Shown here one piece after another: positions 22,081-33,038 of a DNA stretch of 64,000 nucleotides. The first letter of the stretch is position 1. Every line of letters begins with the position of its first letter. A program made the translations under genes and the position numbers. The stretch is from Nematopogon swammerdamellus (lineage: Eukaryota > Arthropoda > Insecta > Lepidoptera > Adelidae). The stretch is taken from positions 16,337,395 to 16,401,394 of the forward strand of contig OX336345.1 of assembly GCA_946902875.1 (NCBI GenBank). The letters are read 5' to 3'. The notes beneath the pieces are model-generated. The model made no database searches, was not told the origin of the DNA, and saw only the letters and a list, made by a program, of their open reading frames with translations.

Positions 22081-22260
22081 ACTTACTTTCTTCCTTTGAA
22101 ATACGAATTTCACGCGAGCGAAGCCGCGGGCAAAAGCTAGTACTGTATATTTTGGACCGTGGTAGGTAGCCCGTTGAAATTTTCACAGAATATGTGTACA
22201 GTACATATTTTACTGCACCATTTCGTTACAGTCTGGAACAAATTTTATTTAAAAAATCTT

Positions 22261-22469
22261 GATTTTTTTAGGGATTTAGTAATACTAGCAAGTACTATAT
22301 ACTTTTCGTTAATAAAATACTTCTAACTATGTCTTTCAGGCGCATTTCTCTTCGTGATCAATTTGTATCGCTTTAGATGTCCCCAACCTTGCACGCTCCA
22401 CTTCCACTCTTAAATAAATGGCGTTTGCTTCAGTGAACTTCACTACATCGTCATAATAATATACATACA
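22261..22469. other. AT-rich spacer
   Basis: Nothing recognised; a (CATA)n run begins near 22461. Confidence 0.4.
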
Positions 22470-22797
22470 TACATACATATCACACACGCTGAATCCCGAC
22501 AATCGGGGTAAGCAGAGTAATCGGTGTTGTGCTGCAAGAACTCTCATCAATTACAGCACAACACCGACCACCACGTTTCGCAAAGTATTCGAACAAGATT
22601 CAATCGATCAAGCAGCAAGTAAGGCACGAAGACCCACCCGCTGCATGACTCAGTGGAAGTACCGTACCAAGGTGAGAGGTGGCGAGCCTGTCGCCCTTCA
22701 GCACGGCATCTTGTCCTTATCCCTTAGTCGCCTTTTACGACATGCATGGGGAGAGATGCAGTGGGGCTATTCTTTTTAAGTACCGGCCCCACACGGT
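22470..22797 (-). mobile_element. SINE-like element, head X + body B, minus copy
   Basis: Read on the minus strand it starts ccgtgtggggccggtactta, passes atagccccactgcatctctc and ggcgactaaggataagg-like sequence, then body B (ccttggtacgg..., aacaccgattactctgctta, ccccgattgtcgggattc) and a (tatg)n tail. Head X is shared with the body A elements, but the rest is a different body. Confidence 0.8.
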
Positions 22798-24345
22798 ATA
22801 ATAATAATATATATTGATGGAAAACAGGTACACAATAACTGCTGAGCTCAGATTTACCCCTTTCACAATTCGTAGGAACTGGAAATAGAAATACAATGCG
22901 TGGGAAAATACGATGCTTTAACTTACTTCGCCTTTGTCTAGTTTCCTGGAAACTTCGTTTATATACCACAAACCTACGGGCATACATATGTACTGATAAT
23001 TCAGAGAAACGACGAGTCTCGTCCTTCGTTCGTACGTGTAGATGCGAAGCTCCTAGCATACTCTGGCAAAGCACTAACTAGGAATCCGACCACCGAGAAA
23101 GTAGGCAGAGAGGTGTTGTACCTAGTGTTGCCTACAAGGCCTACAAGGTGTTTAGTGTTAGTGTGACGCCAGTGCGCGGGGAGTAGCGTCAGGTCAGGAG
23201 ACACGAACGACTTCGACTTCGAACGTACCTACATACATCCACAGCCTGTTGGTGAGCATGTAACCAGTTTGCTTTTTCCTGCAATTTCTCTTTTCTCCCT
23301 ACATATTATATCTCCGTGAAACCGACTAATGCATTTAAGAGTTAAGGTAATGTCTTGGTTCACGTTGCACATTTAGGTAGAAGAACCAGTTTCATCTCAA
23401 CCGAAATGCGACTTTGTTCGCTTTTTCCAGTCTAGTAGGTACCTAGTTTGAATGTCTTTGGTCTCACTCAACCAACCAATTATTCTCAAAAAATACTCGT
23501 TGTAGGGAGGAGCTATTAATTCGACCTATGTATTTTTATTATGGTTTATTTCTTGCAAGGTTTGTTTCATTTTATTCTAGAAAATTTACATACATTACAC
23601 ACATATCACACAATTTCTGTCGCTGGATAATGAAAATTCTTTATAGGCGATATACTACCGTTTACGTGATGTGTTTTTGACGTGCGAGTGAGGGTTGGAA
23701 GGTGAATTCTATTCTAACCACATGCTAACCTGTGCATACGAGCTTTTAAGAGAAGTTTATTTTTAAACTTGGAGCGCGAAAATAAAATGCAATTTCCGCC
23801 TGGAAACTTGCGAAATATCGTCGAGAGCTGCGGAAAATATTAGCGAGGCTTTATATAAGTACTTTAAAAATGTATAATAAATAATCCACCGGTAGTCTTA
23901 GAATCTCAGAATATTGAGCGGACATGTGAACGCTTACGTTTACTCACAGAGGTATACGTTTACTCATCTTTTTCCGTGAAAACCCTGAACGCTCATTTGT
24001 AAAATAAAAATATTCTTTATTAAAAAGAGCAAACGGTATTAATATTGGAATTTCGAAGAGAGTCTTTGCTGGAGACTGGAAAAGGAAACTACCTACCTAA
24101 CTGTGTTACGTCAGAGATCGTCGCTTTGATCAAATTACTAAAAGAACACAAGGGCTGGAGTAGACTCGAGCAGAGAGAGAGAGAAAACAAACGAAGGCAG
24201 GTAATTATGGCCTCGTCGGAGAGAGCTTCGGATAACAAAGGACTTTTCTTTTCCGAGAGCGGAGCCGGCTCGGCATCGGCAATTAAAAGGTTTCAGATTT
24301 ATCTTTCCCGAGTGTATTTTACCGTTTATTTAGTGCAAAAAATAT
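22798..24345. other. Intergenic, no gene recognised
   Basis: Overlapping plus and minus frames at 22.7-23.2 kb and a plus frame at 24045-24347 have no domains or splice support. Confidence 0.3.
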
Positions 24346-24745
24346 AAAAACCGACTTCACAAATGTATGAAATAAAAAAAAATCGAACCCTAGAGTTGAA
24401 GGCGGTGCTAAAGAAGGCTACACAAAATCACAAAAAAAGGATATCATCTCGGATATCATCCACTCATGTTTTTTCATCCATCATTTTTGCTTGCTTTAGC
24501 ACCGCCTTCAACTCCAGGGTTGGATTTTTTTTTATTTCATATATTTTTGAAGTCGGCTTTCATATTTTTTTAAATAGTTTTTTATTTCATAGTTTTTTTA
24601 GTAATTTTTGCTATTAATGTACTCGGCGGAATCGCGAGGCAAGGCCTCGCGATTCCGCCTCACTTTCCAATCCGATCTTGACGAAATTAAAAATGGACCA
24701 CCTCAGGGTTATTATCACCTTTTAAACAAAAATAATCAAAATCGG
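24346..24745 (+). repeat. Fold-back element with gaagtcgg ends, copy 1
   Basis: Arms at 24347-24413 and about 24493-24560 are inverted copies (aaccgacttcacaaatgtat, tagagttgaaggcggtgcta and complements). A second hairpin, ggaatcgcgaggc-aag-gcctcgcgattcc, lies at 24630-24657. A related unit is at 63485-63872, and its right-hand part matches 26841-27005. The unit ends in the Helitron-like repeat at 24747. The overlapping open frame at 24363-24617 follows the palindrome. Confidence 0.75.
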
Positions 24746-25090
24746 CTTCGCTCGCATGAAATTCGTATTTAAAAAGAAAAAAGTAAGTAATCCCGCTACC
24801 ATTCCTTTATTTCGGCATGCGAAACAATTCAGTTTGTATCAGAGCCACATCTTAGCGTAACCGGAACGGAATTTTATGTAGCCTATCCTGTCTCGTATAG
24901 ATAAATGTGCTTGTACTAAGTTTCATCAAATTCGGATGACCGATTTAAGAGTTATGGAGGAACATACATACATATGTGCATACAGAAAAGATTTCTAAAA
25001 ATCATCAATTTAGTTTTAGTATCATACCTACATAGATTCTACAAACTCAGTATCTCATAAAAGAAAGTAACTTACTCCGTGACCATCCCT
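24746..25090 (+). repeat. Helitron-like dispersed repeat, truncated copy
   Basis: About 340 bp (cttcgctcgcatgaaattcg ... accatcccttacagattta) align over their length with 33045-33398. This copy lacks the actagcttttgcccgc end. Confidence 0.8.
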
Positions 25091-25262
25091 TACAGATTTA
25101 TTAATAGTATTGATGATTGATGTAAGTGGCTAGTTCCGGAAACATATACCTAGTGCATGTTTGAGCAATAATGTATAGGTACGTAGGTAGGTACGCCTGC
25201 GTGATGGATGACAAGTAAGTACCTATTAAATTAAGGTATTCTGTGGTGAGGGCCAGATCCGC
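25091..25262. other. Spacer
   Basis: Nothing recognised. Confidence 0.3.
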
Positions 25263-25264
25263 TA

Positions 25265-25757
25265 TACACGGTGTTAACTTTAATGGGCGACATTCCCGAA
25301 AGGGGGTTATTCTGGGTAACATACTGATGCCGAAAAAGGGGGTAAGGTTTTTTTTTGAGCTTTGGTTTTAAAATTTTCAATTTCTATATTTGGTATAAAA
25401 ACATGGTATTTCGTAATAGGAATCGCACTACATTACCAAACAAATTGAAAGCTGGGTAATTTTTCAAATAAACCAAAAAAATCACATTCATATCGACACG
25501 ATACAACAGCTAGCGCGCGACACGTTGTCTGTCAGCTGGGTACACAGTTAGTTACACACGGTCGCAGACGCGCGGCGGCGCTCGCTACACCATTCTAAAG
25601 AGAAATTGTCGCTGAGGTAAAATTATTAATAAAATATGCAATTTTTTTTAAACTATTTTAGATTTTATTTTTAAGTACCACAAAATAATCAGTATACGAA
25701 GTGGTTTATTATTCAGTAATAAAATTGAAATGTCGCGCAAAAAGTTAACACCGTGTA
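25265..25757. mobile_element. 493-bp TIR element, tacacggtgttaacttt ends
   Basis: The ends tacacggtgttaactttaat and (complement of right) tacacggtgttaactttttg share a 17-bp perfect start, then cgacatt.c after a short gap, so the inverted repeats total about 32 bp. TA flanks both sides (25263-25264, 25758-25759). It holds no reading frame. TA target and size suggest a Tc1/mariner-type MITE, but the family is not recognised. The GC-rich centre (25540-25590, gacgcgcggcggcgctcgc) is unusual for a MITE. Confidence 0.75.
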
Positions 25758-25759
25758 TA

Positions 25760-26840
25760 GGTAATGCTCAATGTACATACGTGCGTGCGTGGCGCGTGCT
25801 GCTCATAACAGCGGATAGCTCATGGTGGGCACATTGTCTTCCATAAAAAAATTGTGCGGGAATGCGCAGCGGCGGCGGAGGGCGGAGATATGTGTAAATC
25901 GTCGGCTTGGCCTAGTTCGGCCGGGGCGGCGACGCCGGCGTCTCGGCGCCGCGGTGGAGGAGGCGTCGCCGCGCCGCCGGCCGGGATGCCGCGGGGACTT
26001 CTGGATTTATGACTAGAGTAATGAACGTTGCAGTCTTTGTGGGGGAAGCAGGGAGACGCGCGATGGTTTGACGGATTTGGGACGAGCCTTTCGCCGGAAT
26101 GTAGGTCTCGGCCGACGGATCTGAGCGGATTTGAATTGAACATTTTATTTGTTATTTCGGTTGGAGATAGGATTGTAGCCTACGGGATGAGGTGGAGAAA
26201 ATTCAGACAAGATCCTTTTCAAATTTCGAAATCTTTAATGAAGAATTACTTTTACATAAATATTAAATTTAGTTTATTGAATGTCAGGAATAGATGTTAG
26301 CATCTCATTTAATCAAACTATCGGTGGTCCTAAATAAGAAGCCGATAGGTATTTAAGAAGAAAATAAGAACGTTATATTTAAATTCAAATTCTAAACAAT
26401 TCAAATATGTTACAACATTCTGAAGTAAACGTACCTACTACTTAATCCTAGGTTGAAATTAACATTGGTTCCAGCTTCCAACACGACACACAACCCTAAA
26501 AATAAGGAATGACAGTCTGGCAAAAAATTAAGCTAAAACACCATTACATCCGGACTTGCATCAGTATCTATATCCTAACTACAATTAGTGCAGTTGCACA
26601 CGTGCCGGGTGAATTTCCCCGACATCGGCCCCCGACAACAGGTAGTGTAGTGCTCGCAGTGCAGTATCGGTTAGCCGTAGACTTGCGTGTGGGTGGTGCA
26701 CGAACCTAGATCTATTTCCGCCGTTTAATCGGTGTCGTGTAAGAAAAGAAATTAAAAATGTATTATACAAATTAATTCTGAAAAATCACCTAAAAGTAAC
26801 CTTTTGAGTCGTGTAACCTAGAAGTAACCTTTCAGCGATA
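25760..26840. other. Intergenic; GC-rich patch
   Basis: Positions 25855-26000 are very GC-rich (gcggcggcg runs) and read open in several frames on both strands, none recognisable. The rest is AT-rich without structure. Confidence 0.3.
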
Positions 26841-27005
26841 AAAGTAACCTTTGAAAAATGGGACCACCTTGGAGCTAGACTGAACCGAACACAAAAAGAA
26901 TCATCGAAATCGGTTCACAATTGGGGAAGATATTGCTGAACATACATAAAAAAAAAATACTTACAGCCGAACATAGAACCTCCACCTTTTTGAAGTCGGT
27001 TAAAA
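26841..27005 (+). repeat. Right-end fragment of the gaagtcgg fold-back family
   Basis: It contains aaatgggaccacctt, aaatcggttcac and gaacctccacctttttgaag tcggttaaaaa, matching 63725-63872. Confidence 0.7.
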
Positions 27006-27131
27006 ATGAGTCTCATTTAACTATGTCGTGGTCGTCGGCCCGACCGACGCCGCCGCCAATCCACCCGGCACGTGTGTAACTGTACAACGATCGGCGGAAA
27101 ATCGGCCAATAGAAATATCGTTGTTCTAACT

Positions 27132-27445
27132 CAGCGGTTCCCAATTACATTTTAATCGGTATCCCTTCGCAAATTTTCTGAGACCCACCTACCCCCTGGG
27201 GAAAATGTTTAAATAAAACAATTTTCGTATGGATGTTATTTTTACAAAGGTAATAATGTTGTTTATCCATCGTATCAGTCATTTATTTTTTTCCAAAGTC
27301 TACTTAGTTAATCACAACAATACCTATTACGACAATCAACCATTCATCAGTGGAGATAAATTTCTCTTTACTTAAAATTTTATTACCCCTTCTCTTGAGC
27401 CTGCGTACCCCTGGGGGTACGCGTACCACTATTTGGGAACCGCTG
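27132..27445. mobile_element. Non-autonomous hAT-like element
   Basis: The terminal repeat cagcggttcccaa and its exact complement ttgggaaccgctg bound 314 bp. The flanks ttctaact (27124-27131) and tcttaact (27447-27454) agree at 6 of 8 positions with one base between element and duplicate, so the target duplication is decayed. Internal gtacccctgggggtac palindrome near the right end. It lies about 150 bp beyond the CNTD1 stop codon. Confidence 0.8.
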
Positions 27446-27595
27446 CTCTTAACTAATGAGTGACTTTCTGGGCGTGTAATCGGATCGCGATATTCGGAAC
27501 CCGGTTTCGTCTTTTCGCCGGTGTACCCTAATCACGTCGTCCGATCCTTGACGTTTAAGCACCACGCCACAGAATACTTAATACCACGCTGTCTT

Positions 27596-30510
27596 CTACT
27601 CAAGGGCGAGAGTAACAATGACGTCTATAGCGCAGCAGAGCAGCGCGCGCGGAGCTTGCACCAGCTCCGCCATGCGGTCCACGGCCGCCGAGCAGTCTCG
27701 CCCTCCGCTCTGGAGACGCAGCGCCGCGCCCACCGCGCTCGCCGCCAGCAGCAGATCTGTCACCACCTCGCCGGCGCCGCTCCCCTCCGACAGTCCTCCG
27801 GCCCAGCGCACCCGCTTCTCCACCTCCTTGCGTCCGAGCTCTGCCAACCTACAGTTAGCAAAGTCACACAGGGGACACAATCTTAAAATCAGATTATTCA
27901 AATCCTATCGACCTAAACCGTGACCAAAACTGCTTATTGAAAAAAATTCCGGATTGATTATTCAAAAGTTATTTAAAAATCAATCCTGACAGCCTAGACA
28001 GCTATGATTGCAGTCAAGTCAAGCTGCAATATAGTTTTTTTTTAATGGAAACTGACACGGTTGGCTACATCACCTACAACATCCGTGATGTCAGCCCATA
28101 ACACCGGGTGAACTAGGTGCCATGTCAGTGCTTCCCTTCGGTCGTGCCGGCTACACTGAACTGGACGGAAAACACAAACTATTTACATAGCCGTTTCGAC
28201 CGACGTTTCATTCAGTAAGGTGGTATCAACCCGGACGGGTTGAACCCTACCACCTAGTAAGGTAAGAAGGGCAGGGACCTACAGTTTTACGTGGAATCCG
28301 AACCACGGTTAGTTATTAAATGGCCTCAATACAAAGTGCATTTGAAAACAGATCTGAGAACATCGATTACGAGTCACTAGCAGCGACAGCGAATTCTAAC
28401 GGTAAACCTATCATGTCATCGTTCAGTTTCAAAAGGCCGTCTTAACTTTACGTAAACTCGACTTCAGCAAACAAGTCAAGCGCGCGCGGCTATACTCACC
28501 GGGTGATATCTCGCCAAACTTGAATTCCACTGTGAAGTTGCACGAGTCGCGTCCCCTAACACAATGTTTGAGCAGAGGGGGTGTGGATTGCGAATAAAAA
28601 TTTAAATTGACTATGCAAAACGTCAACCTCGGTCGTCGCTCCGGCTGGTCGACATTTTGGTCTTTCGAGCCTGATCGAAGGACCAAAATGTTGCCCTGCT
28701 GGGGTCTAAGTGTTCCTGACACGCCGCTGCTACCACGCGCGAGGACAATTTTTTTTATTTTATTATTTATTTTATTGAAACTAACATGGTATGGTTGGCT
28801 ACATCACTTCAAATGATTAGAGCCCACACACATCACCCGTCATAACATAACAGCCCATAATACCTTGGTGAACTAGGAGCCATGTCTTCCCTTTGGTTTA
28901 TACTGAACTGGACGGAAAGCACGAACTATTTACACAGCTATTTCGACCCACCTTTCATTCGGTGCGGTGGTACCAACCCGGGCGGGTTAATCTCACGTGC
29001 ACGTACCATGGAAAGGTAGGAAGGGAAGGGACCTACAGTTTTACGTGGAATCCGAACCACTGTCAGCCTCCAACGGTCGCACGGTCACCCATCCAAGTAC
29101 TGACCACGCCCAGGTGAGATATTGTTCTTGGCCGCTATGTCTGACAAAAATGTGTAAATATATTCTCAAAAGACACAAGAAAGAAGCACACAAACCTCAC
29201 GCTTGCCGAGATGGTCTTCCGGTACACTGTCCAGACGCCAAGGCGCGTGGCCAGCATCTCGGCCGCCTCCACGCTCGTCCAGAGCGGAGCCTTGTAGCCT
29301 AGCAGCGCGAACACGGTATGCTCCGAGGATACCACATCGCTTAAGGTGTATTCCTTCCGGAGCGCAAAGAGGACGGCGCGCGCGCGCTTTGCAGACATGA
29401 CCGTGTCGACCCCCGTCATCTTCCCGGCAATCTGCACGCACGACATCAGAGACAGCGGCAGTCGCGCCAGCATGCCGTGCTCCGCCGCTTCGCACATCTC
29501 GCCGAGATCCTGAAATACTATTTGAATATGACTTTCATAGGTACCTACATATTTGCACAATATTGTTATTGACGCAATATTAAAAATTCTTTGGCGTGAC
29601 CCTTCCCTCTCCACCTACCCCTCTAATCCTCCGCAACACTCCTTCCCCTCCCCTTCCCCCACTCTCTCACCCTCTCTCCGCTTAAGTATCTATCGGTCGG
29701 AGAGAATACGTAGAATGTTTTCATTTTACGAAGGCACGAGGAGTACGAGGTAGAAAGTGGTGCGAGAGGCGACCGCGCGGAGCTCAGTAGAAAACGAACT
29801 CGGTGCCCGGTCGGTACACACGTTCTACACGTCTCCGCGTGGCTCCGTCGAACCGAGTCGTTCCCTACTGAGCTCCGCGCGGTCTTACACCACTTCCTAC
29901 CTCATACCCCTCGTGCCTTCGTAAAAAAAAACACTCTACATTCAAATACTTTGTATGCGGTGACGATGACGACGCCTTTTTTTCTTAGCTTATTCTCTAT
30001 CCGAAAATTTTCATATCATATTTTCATAACGTTCGTAAATAAGTATAACTTCAACAAGTGTTTTAGTTTATTTCTATGGGTAATCGTCTTATTCGACTAT
30101 AGCCATTTAAGGTGTTAGGTATCTGTCGCGTGAGGATACGCTATTAACGTGCCCTTTACTAATCGCGTCACCGCGTCAAACGGAATTGTTACCTTCCCAG
30201 TTTTCAGTGCAACAACAGCTAATGTAGCGAGCGTGTTGCGCGCACTCGCTGCTAAGTACCGCTCGAGTAAGCGGGCAGCGAGGGGCGGCGTGCTGGCTCC
30301 CGTCGCCTTCATGAGCCTGCACATGCGCCAGGCTGCGGTGCGGACGCACGTCGGCAGCGTCCGCGGTGCCCAGCCCGCGCTCTCCGACGTCTCCCGAGCG
30401 GCGTCCTCGAGCGCGCGAGACAACCAAGGCTCGAGCAGCCACGCACAACATTCCGGCGCCGAGGGCTCCTTCTCCGGCTCACTGTCGCTCGTCATGTCGC
30501 TCCCTCCCAT
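27596..30510 (-). CDS. CNTD1/COSA-1-like meiotic cyclin, three exons
   Basis: A minus-strand gene built by me from splice signals. Exon 1 30510-30193 (106 codons, donor aag|gtaaca, phase 0), exon 2 29509-29196 (acceptor tatttcag, donor gag|gtttgt, phase 2), exon 3 27848-27596 (acceptor aactgtag, stop TAG). Together about 294 residues, close to vertebrate CNTD1 at about 330. The start is the ATG of MGGSDMTSDSEPEKEPS; the frame is open upstream, so an earlier start is possible. Exon 1 gives the first cyclin helices (TCVRTAAWRMCRLM...LAARLLERYLAA). Exon 2 holds LSLMSCVQIAGKM and SSEHTVFALLGYK...VEAAEMLATRLG, aligning with the SCVQLASK and SEL.VLK..F blocks I recall from CNTD1. Exon 3 has EVVTDLLLAASAVGAAL and a C-terminal helix. 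CNTD1 relatives help designate meiotic crossovers in the nucleus. Introns carry SINEs and MITEs. Donor 2 is weak: a better-looking agc|gtgagg five bases earlier breaks the phase. Confidence 0.85.
28034..28312 (-). mobile_element. 5S-type SINE body A, 5'-truncated, in CNTD1 intron 2
   Basis: Read on the minus strand: ccgtggttcggattccacgt aaaactgtagg, then ttggtaccacc..., and tgtcagtttccat plus an A tail. The 5S-like head itself is missing, but its junction sequence remains, so the copy is 5'-truncated. Confidence 0.82.
28757..29113 (-). mobile_element. 5S rRNA-derived SINE in CNTD1 intron 2
   Basis: The minus strand begins cctgggcgtggtcagtacttgg atgggtgaccg, a close 5S rRNA match, continues gtggttcggattccacgtaa, then a diverged body A ending near an A/T-rich tail at 28757. 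Same orientation as the truncated copy 450 bp away and as the host gene. Confidence 0.85.
29615..29700 (+). repeat. CT-rich low-complexity tract
   Basis: A run of ccctt/ctctc sequence in CNTD1 intron 1 (plus-strand pyrimidine-rich, so purine-rich on the coding strand). Confidence 0.8.
29710..29939. mobile_element. 230-bp palindromic MITE in CNTD1 intron 1
   Basis: Left gtagaatgttttcattttac gaaggcacgagg and right cctcgtgccttcgtaaaa...ctctac are inverted. Inner arms also pair (accgcgcggagctcagtag and ctactgagctccgcgcggt), so almost the whole unit folds. No clear target duplication and no coding capacity. Confidence 0.82.
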
Positions 30511-32397
30511 CTGGCACAATTTTACACGCACGCTATTATTACAATACAAGATCTCTGTGGCGGCGGGCGCGAGCGAAGCGTCCCTATACGTCATACGAGA
30601 TGGTGAGGTGGGTTCACGTACGTGACGTCTCAATAAATGAAAACTGACACTGCGACGTGACATTTGATATCACCTGACGCGATTTGATGTGCGCATGCGT
30701 ACAGTTAATTACCTACCTTCTCGAATGTCAATAGTTTAAATTTGGAAAACGCGTTCACGCTAAATTCTAGCGAAGTTATTTATTTATAGGGTGTTCGAGA
30801 ACCAACACACCTACACTATGAATAAAGATGTTCACACATAGTGTAGGCTCTAGCTAGCTAGAAAGTAAAAAGTATCAGTGCATTACTGTGTATACGCGCG
30901 TACTTCCATGAGCGTAAAGTGAAAAGCTGAGTAACTACGCTCTTTATCCGCTCGTTACTTCCCCCAGTTTCACAGCAGCTACTACGCTGTTGTCGCCGCC
31001 GGCCGGATGAAGGACGTTCGAGGGAATGGGGTAATCTTTGGTTCGCGTATCTGCGTTTTCCATTAAGCCATCGACGGCTTAGCGCTTCCCGAGACGGCGG
31101 ATCTAAAATCTGAAATGCACGCGAACGGCTTACTCCAACGCCTCCTCGGCGCGCGTAGCGAGTGCGGCGCGGGAGAAAGATTACGTATTTTATATACTCA
31201 CTGCTGAATACGTTCGCGTCGCGCGTCGAGTCTCACTTTTCAGCTAAGGTTAGCAGTGCCTGTCTTATTTTAGATAATTTATAATGAAAATATAAAGCAG
31301 ACAATATATGAAAGCTATAGTTAATATTTACTCGCTAGATACAATTTACCTACATATAATATATTGCAGAAACACCATTCTTCTTCTTCCAAGATCTCTT
31401 GTCCAATAATTCATAATCCAAATTTTATTTCAGGCTCGTTCGTTCCAATTTTCTGACTCTTGTCAACTTTGTAATTAAGATATAATTTCAGAGACTCAAG
31501 CGTGTAATAAAAAAATTACCTACTAAATACGTTATATTAAGCCAGGTGTAATAAATTAAATTGTCTTTCTATTCCCACAGAGACTCTGTTAAAATGGCCT
31601 GGACAAGAAAAACATCTGCTGATTTTCTGTACCTACCTACACTTTGATCCAACATCAGTTTTTCACGTAGATGGTTTTTAACTCCAAGAAATATAAAGTC
31701 AAACAAAAACGGACATCCGTAAATTGGTCTTCCAAAAATTATTCTATGGCGCCTCTTTAGAGCACCAATTGCATACATTATTGACATTTAAATCTCGCAT
31801 TAAATGATCGACTCATCTATTTCGATAAGTGGTATAACGATAAGTTGGAATTTAGAATTTAACATTTCGAAAGTCGACGAAAAGTCGCGATGAAATACGA
31901 ACGACCCATCACCTACCCTACCCATTAGCGCACGCTAGTAGTACGTAGTTCTATATCTGTTAGAGTATTGCCAGCGACGAAAATGTGTCCAATTTGCATC
32001 ACATTCGAGATTAATTCGGGACAGCTGTGCGAATTTAGGATAAAGTCGGAACATGACAGCAACAAATTATGCGGTGCGTGCTCCTTCTTGATCGCGTGAC
32101 GGGGAAAATATTACGAAGTCTCTACATTTCTACGGCACGCATTTCGGACAATTTGGGCGCGAAACCATCTTTACCAACGTACGGACGTAATTCATAAATT
32201 GCTACACATATATTTTTTACATCTGAAGTAAGAATATTACTGAAGACGCTTACTTAGCCGAAAGAAAACCAATTACCTAATGTGTCTTGTTGGCATTGTC
32301 ACTCCTAGATCCAGGAGGGTCAATTATCGCAAAAGTAGGTTTATTGAATCCGACGGAAGATATTAAATATTTTATAACCGTTTCAGCCGAGTTACAT
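30511..32397. other. CNTD1 upstream region and intergenic
   Basis: The first few hundred bases are the likely CNTD1 5' UTR/promoter side; no TATA box or initiator is convincing. Perfect palindrome cctacactatg...catagtgtagg at 30812-30847. A CG-rich patch lies near 31000-31220. No gene recognised. Confidence 0.35.
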
Positions 32398-32457
32398 GCA
32401 GTGCGGTGGTACCTTGGTGGTAGCATTAGTTTTACATGGAATCCGAATCATGGAGCA
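32398..32457 (-). repeat. Decayed 5S-type SINE fragment
   Basis: The plus strand reads gcggtggtacc...agttttacatggaatccgaatcatgg, a diverged reverse match to the junction between 5S head and body A. About 60 bp remain. Confidence 0.6.
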
Positions 32458-33038
32458 CAACCTCAACTCGGGGCTAATAAGAAAATACAACTTAAAAAGA
32501 GAAAGAAAATTGGCACGCCGAGCTAGGCCTTTTCCAAATCGGTCACCACGAGCCAGCCGCTCAATACCAACCACCTGGAAAAACTAAACATAGTTGGCTC
32601 GATCGGTCTAGCCTCCAAGCCGTTAAAATAATTGTGTTGTATTAATTCAACACAACAAGTACGACATTTTAGCACCTATTTTGAAATGTTTTATTTTCGT
32701 GCACGTCACGGAATGTGACGGAATAATGTAGGTGGAATATAGTGATAACGTTTTTATTGTATGTATATAAAAGTGCTGACATAAGATACGAAGAATACTT
32801 GCGTTATAAAGACGAAAATCATACGAGAGGTGCTTTCTGCAGAGGGCGTTACGTGGGTTAAGAAACGGCATAGCGCAGGCAATTGACTCTAACTTATCAC
32901 TGCCTCTATCGCGATAGCAAGCGTTTCTTTTTATATCACAGCAAGTGAGTGATTACATCTCAGTAATAACCAGTAGAAATTAGAACTGCTCAAGTTTTAC
33001 AAAGATAATTAAAATTGGGCGACATTCTTTATTAATTA
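32458..33038. other. Intergenic, nothing recognised
   Basis: No gene or repeat signature seen. Confidence 0.35.

Larger units (their letters stand above)
19921..22141 (+). mobile_element. Composite Helitron-like insertion
   Basis: The left edge is tctcactaatatcataaatg with a (TTTG)n tract; the right edge is gcgagcgaagccgcgggcaa aagCTAG followed by T. The 3' CTAG with T after it is repeated at 33039 and 44022, as expected for Helitron-type insertion between A and T. Inside, in order, are a five-copy 140-bp array, a G-rich microsatellite holding a SINE, and a minisatellite of about 67 bp. The word ctgtat occurs at both borders, which would argue for a target duplication instead. No Rep/helicase gene is present. 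Confidence 0.6.
19861..22260 (+). repeat. GGGTTCCGTA-type element split by a 2.2-kb insertion
   Basis: The left piece (19861-19920: aggattctgtatccatacga ... ggctgtat) and right piece (22142-22260: ttttggaccgtggtaggtag, ttgaaattttcacagaatatgtg) are adjacent in sibling copies such as 61955-62332 and 14469-14637. Everything between them is therefore an insertion. Confidence 0.75.

Noticed and set aside
25265..25757. Transib element (cacggtg resembles the Transib/RSS heptamer)
   Set aside because: Inverted repeats extend outside the heptamer and flanks are TA rather than a 5-bp GC-rich duplication.
29203..29495. Alternative frames over CNTD1 exon 2
   Set aside because: They lack the SCVQIAGK and SEHTVFALL cyclin motifs and do not match splice phases.
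30149..30647. Plus-strand frames of 90-158 codons
   Set aside because: Antisense shadows of CNTD1 exon 1; the minus strand has cyclin motifs and matched splice phase.
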